A stretch of DNA of 64,000 bases. It comes from Pseudomonas neustonica. GTDB taxonomy: Bacteria; Pseudomonadota; Gammaproteobacteria; Pseudomonadales; Pseudomonadaceae. Where the stretch lies: the NCBI RefSeq assembly GCF_003797945.1, contig NZ_RKKU01000003.1, forward strand, positions 124,001 to 188,000, given 5' to 3'. This document shows positions 48,651 through 57,330 of this stretch, piece after piece; the first letter of the stretch is position 1, and every line of letters starts with the position of its first letter. The notes under the pieces were generated by a model that saw only the letters and a list, made by a program, of their open reading frames with translations, was not told where the DNA came from and ran no database searches. A program made the translations under genes and the position numbers.

Positions 48651-49877
48651 TTAAAATGAGCCTACAACATGCGCCGCCAGCCAGGCATCCGGTTCCTGCC
48701 CTTCGCTGGTGGCGCTGGCGCTGACAATAAATTTGAGCGGTGACAAGGTCCAGATACCGCCCACGGATGCCTTCAGCCAGCTGCGTTTTTCGCTATTAGC
48801 CTTGACGCTGAATTGCTCGCTGCCGTTCAATGCGCCGGTTATAGTCGAGCTCGATTGGTTGAATCGGTGCACTGCTTCCAGTCCTGACGTCAGACTGAAG
48901 ACCGTGCTGATCGGCTTGAGCGCATTGACCCCAACACGGCCTTCCGAGGTAGAAAGGTCGCTATCATCAAAGGCGGCGGGTGCGGCGCCTGAGTGCTCCG
49001 TGTAGCCGTCCATCTCGCTCTTGATATGCGACAGGTCAACAAAAGGGGAGATCGCTGCGCCCGCTATTACGCCTGCGCGCTCCCAGTCGGTGCGCACGCG
49101 CAGCGCCCAAGTTGCAGCATCGGTTTTACCCAGCGAGCGGTCGCGTTCGTCAGCGGTCAGATAACCGCGCTTGATCTTGAGGTCAGCGTCGCTGTAATAA
49201 GCGGTTACTGTGCCCCATGCATTGGCGCCAAGGGCGGGTGCGGGCGTAATCAGTTCCAGCACCGCGTATTGTCCCGTCTGTTCCTGTGATCCATTGAAGA
49301 CGGTACTCTGATCGCTCCAGGACTTGCCCAGCCCCAAACCGACTTGCGTGCGGTTATCGTCGATAACCCAGCAACCGCCGATTTCTGCGAGTTTGATCGA
49401 GCCGTCCCGCTGCTCATGGTTGTCCGCAGCCCAATCGCCTGACGCCCATAGGCAGGAGTCGCTGCCAGGCTCGGCACGCATATCCAGTGGGTTGCCATGG
49501 CTGCCGTGCAGTACCAGTCCCGCTCGGGTGACTGCTGCCTGCAATAATCGCGTTTGCTCGGTCAGACTTTGCAGCGTCGTTGGGGTAAGCAGCGTTGCTC
49601 GGCGCAAAAATAGCGTCACCTCTTTCTGGATGTTGTAGTCGGCCAGCGTCTTACCGTCCTCCAGCAGCTTGCCCGCAAAGACCAGGTTCTGATCAGCCGG
49701 GTCGATTCCCTCCTTGTCCTGGATCTTGGCTTTGACGTTTTCGATAGTGTCGTTCGCCTCTACTTCCAGCGAGATGATCTTGTCGGTCAGTGTTTTAACG
49801 AAAATCTGCAACGCGTAGCTAGGCAGGGAAAAAGACAGCAGTAACACCAGGCTTACAAGCTTAAGGGGTTGTTTCAC
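48651..49877 (-). CDS. Exported ubiquitin-autotransporter fusion protein
   Basis: A 408-residue protein in three parts. Residues 1-22 are a signal peptide (cut predicted after PSYA). Residues 23-91 are a ubiquitin domain: 53 of 69 identical to human ubiquitin by hand alignment, no gaps, with K6, K11, K27, K29, K33, K48 and K63 all kept. The C-terminal RLRGG is replaced by RATLL, so there is no Gly-Gly for conjugation. After a helical linker (about 95-125), residues 140-408 resemble a 12-strand autotransporter barrel ([11 protein letters not shown]; terminal Phe). The start is GTG with no clear ribosome site; an in-frame stop lies five codons upstream. Function is unknown; surface display of ubiquitin is inferred. 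Confidence 0.88.
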   Translation of the reverse strand: MKQPLKLVSLVLLLSFSLPSYALQIFVKTLTDKIISLEVEANDTIENVKAKIQDKEGIDPADQNLVFAGKLLEDGKTLADYNIQKEVTLFLRRATLLTPTTLQSLTEQTRLLQAAVTRAGLVLHGSHGNPLDMRAEPGSDSCLWASGDWAADNHEQRDGSIKLAEIGGCWVIDDNRTQVGLGLGKSWSDQSTVFNGSQEQTGQYAVLELITPAPALGANAWGTVTAYYSDADLKIKRGYLTADERDRSLGKTDAATWALRVRTDWERAGVIAGAAISPFVDLSHIKSEMDGYTEHSGAAPAAFDDSDLSTSEGRVGVNALKPISTVFSLTSGLEAVHRFNQSSSTITGALNGSEQFSVKANSEKRSWLKASVGGIWTLSPLKFIVSASATSEGQEPDAWLAAHVVGSF

Positions 49878-50094
49878 GGAGAGATTGACTCAGGTAGGGG
49901 CTGGCGGTGACAGCGTTATTGATGTTGTACGAGAGATGTTAAAGCCTATTTTAGCCACCTTGATACTTTTTTTATTTATGGTTGGTGAATCCAGCCCAGC
50001 CATAGGCTAGTTGCAGCGATAAAAACACTCTCGTCATCAGCTCGGCCTCGGCAGCTCGGTGCAGAGAGTCGCTGGGCAAAAAAGGCGGTCAGCC

Positions 50095-50103
50095 TGTTAG
50101 AAT
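50095..50103 (+). promoter_or_regulatory. Extended -10 promoter for rlmJ
   Basis: TGT followed directly by TAGAAT forms an extended -10 element 37 bp before the rlmJ start. No good -35 is visible, as usual for this class. The rest of the 262-bp gap (49878-50139) is AT-rich near the start of the ubiquitin-fusion gene and has no coding frame. Confidence 0.4.
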
Positions 50104-50139
50104 GCGCGCTTTACATTATGCTCTTACGCGGGAATACCC

Positions 50140-50982
50140 ATGAACTACCGTCACAGCTACCACGCCGGTAACCACGCCGATGTCCTCAAGCACGCGCTCC
50201 TGCGCCGACTGCTCGAGCTTATGCAGCGCAAGGACACGCCGCTGTGCTACCTGGATAGTCACGCGGGTACCGCCTTTTATGACTTACAGGGTGAAACCGC
50301 CGGTAAGACGGGCGAGTATCAGGATGGCATCGGGCGGCTTTGGCAGCGTGATGACTTGCCCCTGTGGCTGAATGATTTTCGTGCTGCCGTAGCAGGTCAT
50401 AACACTGCTGATGAGCTGCGTTACTACCCCGGTTCTCCCCAGTTAATTGCCGACCTGCTGCGCCCGCAAGACCGGATGATTCTTAGCGAACTGCATCCGG
50501 TGGATGCGGAGACGCTCAAACAGTATTTTGCGGATCAGGAGCAGGTGGCCGTGCATCAGCGTGATGGCTATCAGTTGCCCAAGGCATTTCTGCCGGTGGC
50601 CGAGAAACGCGCGCTCTGGCTACTTGATCCGCCGTTCGAGCAGCCTGATGAATTGCAGCGGTGCATCAGTGCTCTGCAAATTGCTATTCAACGGATGCGA
50701 CAAACGATTATCGCGCTTTGGTATCCCATCAAGGATCAACGACTGTTGCGCGACTTCTACCAGCAAATCGCTGATGCCGGTTTGCCCAAGGCGTTGCGAG
50801 TTGAGTTGAATATTCGACCGGCCGATAACCAGATGGGGTTGAATGGGTCAGGACTTATTCTGGTCAATCCGCCCTGGCCGATATGGGAGGAGCTTGAGCA
50901 GGTGCTGCCTTGGCTGGCGCGGACGTTAGCGCAGTCGGGGGAGGGGAGTTATCGGCTGGATTGGTTGGCTGGCGAGCCTTGA
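50140..50982 (+). CDS. rlmJ: 23S rRNA (adenine-2030-N6)-methyltransferase RlmJ
   Basis: A 280-residue enzyme with the family opening MNYRHSYHAGNHADVLKH and the catalytic DPPF motif (LLDPPFEQPDEL). It methylates A2030 of 23S rRNA before ribosome assembly. The length matches E. coli RlmJ. It is monocistronic and divergent from the ubiquitin-fusion gene. Confidence 0.94.
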   Translation: MNYRHSYHAGNHADVLKHALLRRLLELMQRKDTPLCYLDSHAGTAFYDLQGETAGKTGEYQDGIGRLWQRDDLPLWLNDFRAAVAGHNTADELRYYPGSPQLIADLLRPQDRMILSELHPVDAETLKQYFADQEQVAVHQRDGYQLPKAFLPVAEKRALWLLDPPFEQPDELQRCISALQIAIQRMRQTIIALWYPIKDQRLLRDFYQQIADAGLPKALRVELNIRPADNQMGLNGSGLILVNPPWPIWEELEQVLPWLARTLAQSGEGSYRLDWLAGEP

Positions 50983-51027
50983 GGTGTGAGCGGAGGGCTC
51001 CCTGAAGGAATCCTCCGCTCGGCTGGA

Positions 51028-52206
51028 TCAGGATTCCAGTTTGAAGGTCAGGCCAGCGTGCTCCTGCAGGCGCTTGATCAACTTGTCGCCCATTGCCGGT
51101 GCGGTCGTCCAGATACCGCCGGCGGTATCGGTTGCATCGCGTACCAGGCAGATGGCACTTTCTGCAATCATGCGTGAGGTAGAGCCATAACCTGGGTCGC
51201 GCTTACCGGAAACGCTGGCCAGCAAGGTTTTACCCGCACCGTCTTCGCCGATGAACAGTACATCGTAAAAACCGTTCTCACGCTCTTCCTTGCTTGGGCC
51301 TTCACCGGGCTTGGGCGCGGAATCGCCGGATAGGGACTTGTCGCCAGCGACGGCATTGGCGATTTGCTCACCTTGCTCGCCTGGGCCGGTCAGCAGCATT
51401 TCGTCATACACAAAGTCTTCGCCATAGGCGTGGCCTAGCAGGGCGTTGGAGCGGTGCACATTGCGGGTATTGATCGCGGCCATGATGAAAGGCGCAGCCC
51501 AACTGCCCAGCGACTCGTCAAATTCGGGCTTGGCCGCTGGTGGTTGCGCTGGACCGGTGAAGCCAGGTGTCAAGGCAAAGTGATTACCGAGCAGTTGGTA
51601 TATTTCCGGATTCTGCTTGGCGGCGATCAGGGTGGCTTTCAGACTGGCTGCAGTGCCGCCAGAAAAAGTGCCCTTCATCTTGCGGACGCGTCCCTTGACG
51701 CGAGGGAGGGCCTTACCCAGTTGTTTCTTTGCGGCCTGTTGCAGGAAGTAGACACCCAGATCGAAGGGGATGGAGTCGAAGCCGCAGGAAAAGACGATGC
51801 GTGCGCCGCTCTGCTTGGCTGCTTCGCCATGCGCATCGATCATCTGGCGCATCCACGCCGGCTCACCGCAGAGGTCAACATAATCAGTCCCGGTAGCGGC
51901 GCAAACGGCAACCAGTTCGGAGCCGTATAGCTGATACGGGCCGACGGTAGTGAGAATTACCTTGGTACGCTCTGCCATTGCTTTCAGGCTGGCGGCATCT
52001 TCGGTGTCCGCTACTACCAGCGGCGTATTCGCCGGTGCGCCAATCTCATCACGCACGGCTTCGAGTTTGGCTTGGCTGCGACCGGCCATGGCCCAGCGTA
52101 ACTGGCCATCATTGGCGTATTCCTGGCTCAGATATTCTGCGACCAGTCGCCCGGTATAGCCGGTGGCTCCGTAAACGATGATGTCAAACTCAGTAGCGGT
52201 TTTCAT
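51028..52206 (-). CDS. Saccharopine dehydrogenase-like / trans-acting enoyl reductase family protein
   Basis: A 392-residue NAD(P)-binding protein beginning EFDIIVYGATGYTGRLVAEYL (motif GATGYTG). The family includes saccharopine dehydrogenases and the trans-acting enoyl reductases of mycobacteria; sequence alone does not show which substrate is used. Start at ATG 52206 has AGGA eight bases upstream; an upstream in-frame ATG at 52341 lacks one. No lysine-pathway genes are near. Confidence 0.82.
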   Translation of the reverse strand: MKTATEFDIIVYGATGYTGRLVAEYLSQEYANDGQLRWAMAGRSQAKLEAVRDEIGAPANTPLVVADTEDAASLKAMAERTKVILTTVGPYQLYGSELVAVCAATGTDYVDLCGEPAWMRQMIDAHGEAAKQSGARIVFSCGFDSIPFDLGVYFLQQAAKKQLGKALPRVKGRVRKMKGTFSGGTAASLKATLIAAKQNPEIYQLLGNHFALTPGFTGPAQPPAAKPEFDESLGSWAAPFIMAAINTRNVHRSNALLGHAYGEDFVYDEMLLTGPGEQGEQIANAVAGDKSLSGDSAPKPGEGPSKEERENGFYDVLFIGEDGAGKTLLASVSGKRDPGYGSTSRMIAESAICLVRDATDTAGGIWTTAPAMGDKLIKRLQEHAGLTFKLES

Positions 52207-52566
52207 ACTTGTGTCCTGTGTTTCTTTGGCTGTGTCGAACCCGGCCGCCAAGTTAAAAGCTGAACTCGTCTGCCGGTATCCGGTCATATTCTCTGTGCGG
52301 TGATCAAGTTGTTCGTCAGATAGTCTGGCACAGCTTGTCACCCGTGCATGTACATCTAGCCTCAGGTTGATTTTTTATCAGTGGCGGGTAAAGGCCAAAG
52401 CGCGGATTTCGCCGCTGCGAATGGTAGCTGATAAGGTGTGTGCATGACTGGCTTCGGGTCGGTCTATGGTGCATGCTGAACTGTTGTATCAGGCTGAGTC
52501 TGGATGTCAGCGGATGGTCTTAACAGGGTTATCCAATTCCAGTTTGTACTAACAAGGAGAACGACC
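52207..52566. other. Divergent promoter region, 360 bp
   Basis: No coding frame here has a ribosome site and plausible product. It holds the promoters for the leftward dehydrogenase and the rightward DUF883 cluster. A pair resembling an AlgU promoter (GAACTG 52478-52483, TCTGG 52499-52503) has a spacing that is short by one or two bases. Confidence 0.45.
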
Positions 52567-52869
52567 ATGGCGACTTCAAATACCGCAGCGACTACCACCA
52601 GCAAGGAAAAGGAACTCGCGGCAAGCAAGGAGGCTGTAGCCGAGGCTTATGAGAAGCTGTTGGAAGCAAAGAGCCACTTTAAATCGGCCGCTGAATCCGC
52701 TGGCGTAGATCTGAAGCATGATGCTGTAGAGCAAATGCTGAAAGGTCGTGAGAAAGCCGAAATGCTCGGCAGCCAGGCAACCTCTTACATGCGTGAGAAG
52801 CCGCTGGCTACCTTGGGCATCGCCTTTGTTGCAGGCTTTGTTATCTCACAGGTAATGTCGCGCAAATGA
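52567..52869 (+). CDS. DUF883/ElaB-YqjD family membrane-anchored protein
   Basis: A 100-residue protein with an Ala/Lys/Glu-rich amphipathic helix (residues about 15-75) and a C-terminal glycine-containing TM (PLATLGIAFVAGFVISQVMS). This is the ElaB/YqjD family, inner-membrane proteins that bind ribosomes in stationary phase in E. coli. Start ATG 52567 follows AAGGAG by seven bases. It opens a four-gene overlapped cluster. Confidence 0.88.
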   Translation: MATSNTAATTTSKEKELAASKEAVAEAYEKLLEAKSHFKSAAESAGVDLKHDAVEQMLKGREKAEMLGSQATSYMREKPLATLGIAFVAGFVISQVMSRK

Positions 52870-53327
52870 GCGCAGAACCAGCCGCTGAAGAGCAGCAAGA
52901 AGCGCAGGATAAAACTGCCAGCCAGGATCATATGCAGGACGCATCGTTGCAGGAACTCCTGCAGCAGCTGACAGCGATGTTCAAGCACTCGATGGCGGCT
53001 GGCGGTGAGCTTGCAAACTTGTTCAAGCTGGAACTGCAATTGACGCTGGGCGATGCCCGGCGTCTTTTGTTGGTAAGTATTGCCTTACTTCCGGTGCTAC
53101 TGCTTTCCTGGGTATCACTGGGCGTATTGGCGGCGTGGCTGGTTTACGACGCCTCTGCTTCCGTAACCTGGGGTCTGGTCACCTTTACGCTATTACAGCT
53201 GCTGTTGGCCGGAGCTCTCTCATTCATGGCAACGCGCTATCGTCGGCAGCTTGGCTTCCGTCGAACCCAAGCGCACGCGAAACGTTTGTTGCAAGGAGTG
53301 CAAGGTGAGCCGCCGACAACTGATTGA
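52866..53327 (+). CDS. YqjE/phage-holin-family membrane protein
   Basis: A 153-residue protein with an acidic, Gln-rich N-terminus, then two TM segments (about 75-97 and 104-126) and a basic C-terminal tail. It belongs to the holin 3_6/YqjE family that accompanies DUF883 proteins; despite the family name, there is no sign of a phage role. It overlaps the preceding gene by four bases (ATGA). Confidence 0.82.
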   Translation: MSAEPAAEEQQEAQDKTASQDHMQDASLQELLQQLTAMFKHSMAAGGELANLFKLELQLTLGDARRLLLVSIALLPVLLLSWVSLGVLAAWLVYDASASVTWGLVTFTLLQLLLAGALSFMATRYRRQLGFRRTQAHAKRLLQGVQGEPPTTD

Positions 53328-53577
53328 GAAAATTGATAGCCTCGACCGACAGCTCGGTCTGCGCGCTGAAGTCATTAGCCTGGTATCGCAACACGCGCAG
53401 CACACGCTGGGATGCATCAATCCTGCCTGGCTGCTGGGTAGCGGTGCTCTGGCTGGTGTGCTCGCTAATCGGCTGGGCATCGGCAGTACCTACACTCTGG
53501 GCATGACGGGTGTTCGCTTATTCCCGCTGGCGCAAAACGCGTTCAATCTTGGGCGTAACTTTGGGGCCGGCGAATGA
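53305..53577 (+). CDS. YqjK-like small membrane protein
   Basis: A 90-residue protein in the YqjD-YqjE-YqjK position. Start GTG 53305 lies six bases after AAGGAG and inside the end of the previous gene, so 23 bp are read in two frames. It has an N-terminal basic helix (SRRQLIEKIDSLDRQLGLR) and one Gly/Ala-rich membrane segment (WLLGSGALAGVLANRLG). The assignment is by position and shape; sequence identity to YqjK is low. Confidence 0.7.
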   Translation: MSRRQLIEKIDSLDRQLGLRAEVISLVSQHAQHTLGCINPAWLLGSGALAGVLANRLGIGSTYTLGMTGVRLFPLAQNAFNLGRNFGAGE

Positions 53578-54779
53578 GCGGACTGGAGCAGGATGCTCCG
53601 CAAAATGAAATTGAAGAAATAACCGGGCCACGCAAGAAAGTGCCGCCCATCCAGATGGCGCTCTATTGGCTGCTGGCGCTGGCTGTTATGTACACCATGT
53701 ATTTTGCCAAAACCTTGTTCCTGCCGGTGGTGGTGGCAGCGTTATTCGCGTTGCTGTTGAGCCCGTTGGTTGGCGTGTTTAAACGATTTCACGTTCCTCG
53801 TGTGCTCTCGGCGTTGCTCCTGCTGGCGTTGATTGGCGTACCCTTTACCCTGCTGGGCGTGCAACTGGCTGAGCCCGCGGAGAAATGGGCGACGCGGATA
53901 CCAGAGTTGTCTGCGCAGTTAACGGACGAGCTGGATGAGTTCAGCGAGAAACTGTCGCCATCCAAAGTAGAGGCTCATCGTCCGCAGGCAATCGAAGTGC
54001 AGGAGAAAGAAAGCTTCAGGTTGTTCGGTTGGTTTCGTAACGATGAGCAGGACGAACAACCGACTGCACGCGTACCCGCGCCGGCTCCAGAGCGGTCCTC
54101 CGATAGCGCGGTTTCCGATCGCGTAATGCAGGGTGGGGTCGAGCTGATGGTGCAGTTATTGGGTGCTACACCTGTAGTACTGGCCCAGTTCGTGACCTTT
54201 ATTATCCTGGTCATTTTTATGCTGGTGTTTGGGCCATTGCTTTACAGCAATTTCATTACCGTCTTTCCACAGATTCGGGATCAGGAAGCGGCAAATGAGC
54301 TATTGGCAGACGTTCAGCATGAGCTGTCGCGCTACATTCTGACAGTGAGCGTCATCAACACGGCGCTAGGCGTGATAACCGGGCTTGCACTTTGGGCGGC
54401 CGGCGTTGAGGATGCCTTGCTATGGGGCGTCATGGTCGCGCTATTAAACTTTGCGCCCTATATCGGCCCTATCATTGCGATGGCGGTGCTCTGTTTGGCT
54501 GGTGTGGTGCAATACGGGCCGGCTCTGATGGCGCTGCTGCCAGTGGTCATCTTTTTTGCCATCAATTTGCTCGAAGCGCAATTTGTTACGCCTATGGTGC
54601 TTGGTCGGCATATGCGCCTGAATCCGCTCATCCTCATGCTGTGGCTTATTGGTTGGGGCTGGGTGTGGGGCGTTGTAGGTGTACTGATCGCAGTGCCCTT
54701 GCTGGTGTGTCTCAAGTTGACTGCAGCGCGGCTCAAGGTGCTGCCGCACTGGGTCAAGCTGATCGAGACCCCAGGCTGA
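53574..54779 (+). CDS. AI-2E-family transporter (PerM/YdbA-like)
   Basis: A 401-residue inner-membrane protein with about eight TM segments and the family's C-terminal signature region (APYIGPIIAMAVL; WLIGWGWVWGVVGVLIAVPLLV). A hydrophilic, charged insert lies at about residues 120-185. Members move autoinducer-2, or sodium/protons in some species; the substrate here is unknown. It overlaps the YqjK-like gene by four bases, an unusual operon partner for this family. Confidence 0.88.
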   Translation: MSGLEQDAPQNEIEEITGPRKKVPPIQMALYWLLALAVMYTMYFAKTLFLPVVVAALFALLLSPLVGVFKRFHVPRVLSALLLLALIGVPFTLLGVQLAEPAEKWATRIPELSAQLTDELDEFSEKLSPSKVEAHRPQAIEVQEKESFRLFGWFRNDEQDEQPTARVPAPAPERSSDSAVSDRVMQGGVELMVQLLGATPVVLAQFVTFIILVIFMLVFGPLLYSNFITVFPQIRDQEAANELLADVQHELSRYILTVSVINTALGVITGLALWAAGVEDALLWGVMVALLNFAPYIGPIIAMAVLCLAGVVQYGPALMALLPVVIFFAINLLEAQFVTPMVLGRHMRLNPLILMLWLIGWGWVWGVVGVLIAVPLLVCLKLTAARLKVLPHWVKLIETPG

Positions 54780-54786
54780 CAATACA

Positions 54787-55653
54787 CTAGGCAGGCTTGG
54801 GTGCGCGCTGCACCAGCATCAGCGCGCTGACGATAAGAATGCCGCCCAATAGCATGCGCAGGCTGGGCTCTTCGCCGAACAGGTACCACGCAAACAGAAT
54901 GCCGTATACGGGTTCGAGCGCAAAGAACAGTGACGCTACCCGCGCCTTGAGTACGGTTAGACTGGTAACGAAAAGGCCGTGCGCGACACCGGTGCAGAGC
55001 ATGCCCAGCAGGGCAATCCACAGCCAGTCAAGCGCGGGCATCTGCAGCATGGCTTTGCTACTAATGGGGAGTAGGCAAAGGGCAATCACCACATTCTGCC
55101 AGCAGGCGATTTGTATCGGGTTGAGCTTGCCACTGGTGAGTCGATTGCCAACCGATACCGCGGCAAAGCAAAAGCCGGATGCCAGCGCCCAGATCAACCC
55201 CTCGGCACCGCTCTGCTGTAAGTCGAAACTGGGCGGTACCAGCATCAAACCGATACAGACCAGTCCCACCTTGAGCAGGTCCAGGCGGCTGGGTTTTTCC
55301 TGCCAGAGTACCCACTCCAGTAACACTACAAACGCGGGAAAGCTGGCAAAGCCCAGGGTAGCGATACCTACGCCTGACAGGTCGATGGCATGGAAGAAGG
55401 TGATCCAGTGCGCGCCCAAGAGCAGGCCGCAGACGCCCAATTGAATCAATCGTTGGCTGTTGAGCCCCTTGATGAGCGAACGGCGATAGAAGCGCGCGAA
55501 TACCAGTAGAGCCAACACGGCGAACAGCGCACGGCCCAATACAATAACGTCGGGTGCCGCACTGGCCAGCTTGCCGAAAATACCGGTAAGGCCGAACAGC
55601 AATGCGGCGATATGCATGTAGATCAGGGCGCGTTGGTGGGTTAACACTGACAT
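54787..55653 (-). CDS. EamA/DMT-superfamily transporter
   Basis: A 288-residue membrane protein with ten TM segments in two EamA halves (first half ending near 130; second containing ALEPVYGILFAWYLFGEEPSLRMLLGG, the characteristic EPv motif). Family members export metabolites or amino acids. It lies directly downstream of an AraC regulator on the same strand (56 bp), which may control it. Confidence 0.88.
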   Translation of the reverse strand: MSVLTHQRALIYMHIAALLFGLTGIFGKLASAAPDVIVLGRALFAVLALLVFARFYRRSLIKGLNSQRLIQLGVCGLLLGAHWITFFHAIDLSGVGIATLGFASFPAFVVLLEWVLWQEKPSRLDLLKVGLVCIGLMLVPPSFDLQQSGAEGLIWALASGFCFAAVSVGNRLTSGKLNPIQIACWQNVVIALCLLPISSKAMLQMPALDWLWIALLGMLCTGVAHGLFVTSLTVLKARVASLFFALEPVYGILFAWYLFGEEPSLRMLLGGILIVSALMLVQRAPKPA

Positions 55654-55709
55654 TTCAACTCTGCTGGGTGCGTTGGCGTGGGCACCCAGTGTAACGATCA
55701 GCAGCTGTG

Positions 55710-56486
55710 TTAAGTGTTGTTTGTTGCGCGGATATTGTCGTGTTTTGCCTGCCGTCTGGCGTCACGCGGCGATACGCCCCAGCGCTGCTTGAATGCCTGC
55801 GCGAAGGCGCTTTGACTGCTGTAGCCTGCGCGCTCGGCAATCAAGGCAATGGGGTCTCGATTTTGCTCAAGTTGCTGACGTGCAAAGCATAGCCGCCTGC
55901 GGCGCACATACTCACCTGGGCTGCAGCCCAACTCCAGAGCAAACCAGTGACGCAGGCGCGAGTTAGACGTGTGTGCCAGCTTGGCCAGGTCACTTATTTC
56001 GATCGGATAGGCCAGGTGCGCATCTATGTAGGCATCGAGTGCAGCCATTGGTAGTCGGCTGGTTTCTGCTGGGTGATGCAGCAGGCTGGCCAGCAGTAGG
56101 CTGGCACCAGCCTCGGCAAGGCCCGGTTGTATGCTTATGGTGTTGGCGAGGCTACCCACCAGCCCCATCTGCTGGGGCGTCAGTGAGCGCAGCTGAGTGC
56201 TTTCAAGCAGGCGTTCTTGCGTACCAGCGGTCAGTTCCAGTCCGGCGAGTGCCTGCTGCGGGGGAATATCCAGTACCAGGCAGCGGCCGTTGTCTCGGCT
56301 GAGGAAGGTATGATCGTCACCGGGCGCTATGATGACAACCGCAGCACTATCAACCAGTGCTCCGCGTCCTTCGATCTCCAGTTCCAGGCTGCCATGTAAT
56401 CCAAACACTAGCTGGCTGTGATCCGCGTGCGCGTGGCTGGCTGCGGCGCTGGCATAGTGGTGAATGTTTAATTGAGTCGGATTCAT
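55710..56486 (-). CDS. AraC-family transcriptional regulator
   Basis: A 258-residue regulator: N-terminal cupin-like effector domain (about 1-100; HADHSQLVFGLHGSLELEIE), then two helix-turn-helix motifs at 165-250 (second near AERAGYSSQSAFAQAFKQRWG, followed by SPRDARR). The promoter must lie between 56487 and 56598. Probable target: the DMT exporter downstream, by position only. Confidence 0.86.
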   Translation of the reverse strand: MNPTQLNIHHYASAAASHAHADHSQLVFGLHGSLELEIEGRGALVDSAAVVIIAPGDDHTFLSRDNGRCLVLDIPPQQALAGLELTAGTQERLLESTQLRSLTPQQMGLVGSLANTISIQPGLAEAGASLLLASLLHHPAETSRLPMAALDAYIDAHLAYPIEISDLAKLAHTSNSRLRHWFALELGCSPGEYVRRRRLCFARQQLEQNRDPIALIAERAGYSSQSAFAQAFKQRWGVSPRDARRQAKHDNIRATNNT

Positions 56487-56598
56487 CTGGCTATCTGGTA
56501 TAAGGCCGCAGTGACCGTTTTTGTAGGCTGGACTGGTCCATCAGGCCAAGCCCCGGTTGGTTTTGCTGCTATACCCGCGTTCATGGGCAACAGCTTAT

Positions 56599-57243
56599 TT
56601 ATCCCGGCATGCAAACGCCGGTGCCGCCTAGGCCGCAATAGCCGTTCGGATTTTTATCGAGGTACTGCTGATGGTAGGACTCAGCGTAGTAGAAGGTCGG
56701 TGCCTCCATTATTTCGGTGGTGATGCCGCCCTTGCCGGCTTCGTCCAGGGCGTTGGCAAAGTTCAGTCTGCTTACTTCGGCTTTGGCGCGTTGAGCCATA
56801 TCACTGACGTAGATGCCTGATCGGTACTGGGTACCGCGGTCATTGCCCTGTTGCATGCCCTGCGTCGGGTCGTGGGATTCCCAGAATATCTTGAGTAATT
56901 GCTCCAGGCTGACTTGCTCAGGATCAAACACCACCAGTACGGCTTCAGTATGCCCTGTGCGACCTGAACAGACCTCGTCATAGGTTGGGTTGGGCGTCAT
57001 GCCTGCGATGTACCCGACGGCTGTGCTGTAAACGCCGGGCACGCGCCAAAACAGGCGCTCGGCGCCCCAGAAACAGCCCATGCCGATAATCAGTTGTTGC
57101 ATACCCTCAGGGAAGGGCGGCTTGATCGGTGTACCCAGCACGGTATGTACCGAGCTGGTTTCCATAGGCTCAGAGCGGCCGGGCAGCGCCTGTTCTGCGC
57201 TGGGCATACGTGCTTTGTATTCGGGTGTGCTGTGGAAGAACAT
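56599..57243 (-). CDS. msrA: Peptide-methionine (S)-S-oxide reductase MsrA
   Basis: A 214-residue repair enzyme that reduces methionine-S-sulfoxide. The catalytic cysteine is C57 in GCFWGAER; resolving cysteines are in the tail ([15 protein letters not shown]). It also has the RTGHTEAV and [11 protein letters not shown] motifs. The length is typical of the longer gammaproteobacterial MsrA with an N-terminal arm. Confidence 0.96.
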   Translation of the reverse strand: MFFHSTPEYKARMPSAEQALPGRSEPMETSSVHTVLGTPIKPPFPEGMQQLIIGMGCFWGAERLFWRVPGVYSTAVGYIAGMTPNPTYDEVCSGRTGHTEAVLVVFDPEQVSLEQLLKIFWESHDPTQGMQQGNDRGTQYRSGIYVSDMAQRAKAEVSRLNFANALDEAGKGGITTEIMEAPTFYYAESYHQQYLDKNPNGYCGLGGTGVCMPG

Positions 57244-57330
57244 AGTCGGCTCCCGTTGCGGAAATGGGCAGCAGCGCTCAGGGCGCCGCAGGTATTGCTT
57301 GGACCAGTTCGAGACTGGTTTGTTACAGGC

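Noticed and set aside
48651-49877. Ubiquitin gene as eukaryotic contamination or a misassembly
   Set aside because: The ubiquitin part is in frame with a bacterial signal peptide and an autotransporter-like domain, has no intron, differs from eukaryotic ubiquitin at 16 of 69 positions, and sits between conserved Pseudomonas genes.
52478-52503. AlgU (sigma-22) promoter before the DUF883 cluster
   Set aside because: GAACTG and TCTGG resemble the consensus but are 15 bp apart, shorter than the usual 16-17, and both hexamers have mismatches.
52866-53327. Prophage holin gene
   Set aside because: It is the YqjE-type partner of the DUF883 gene; no lysis or phage genes are near.
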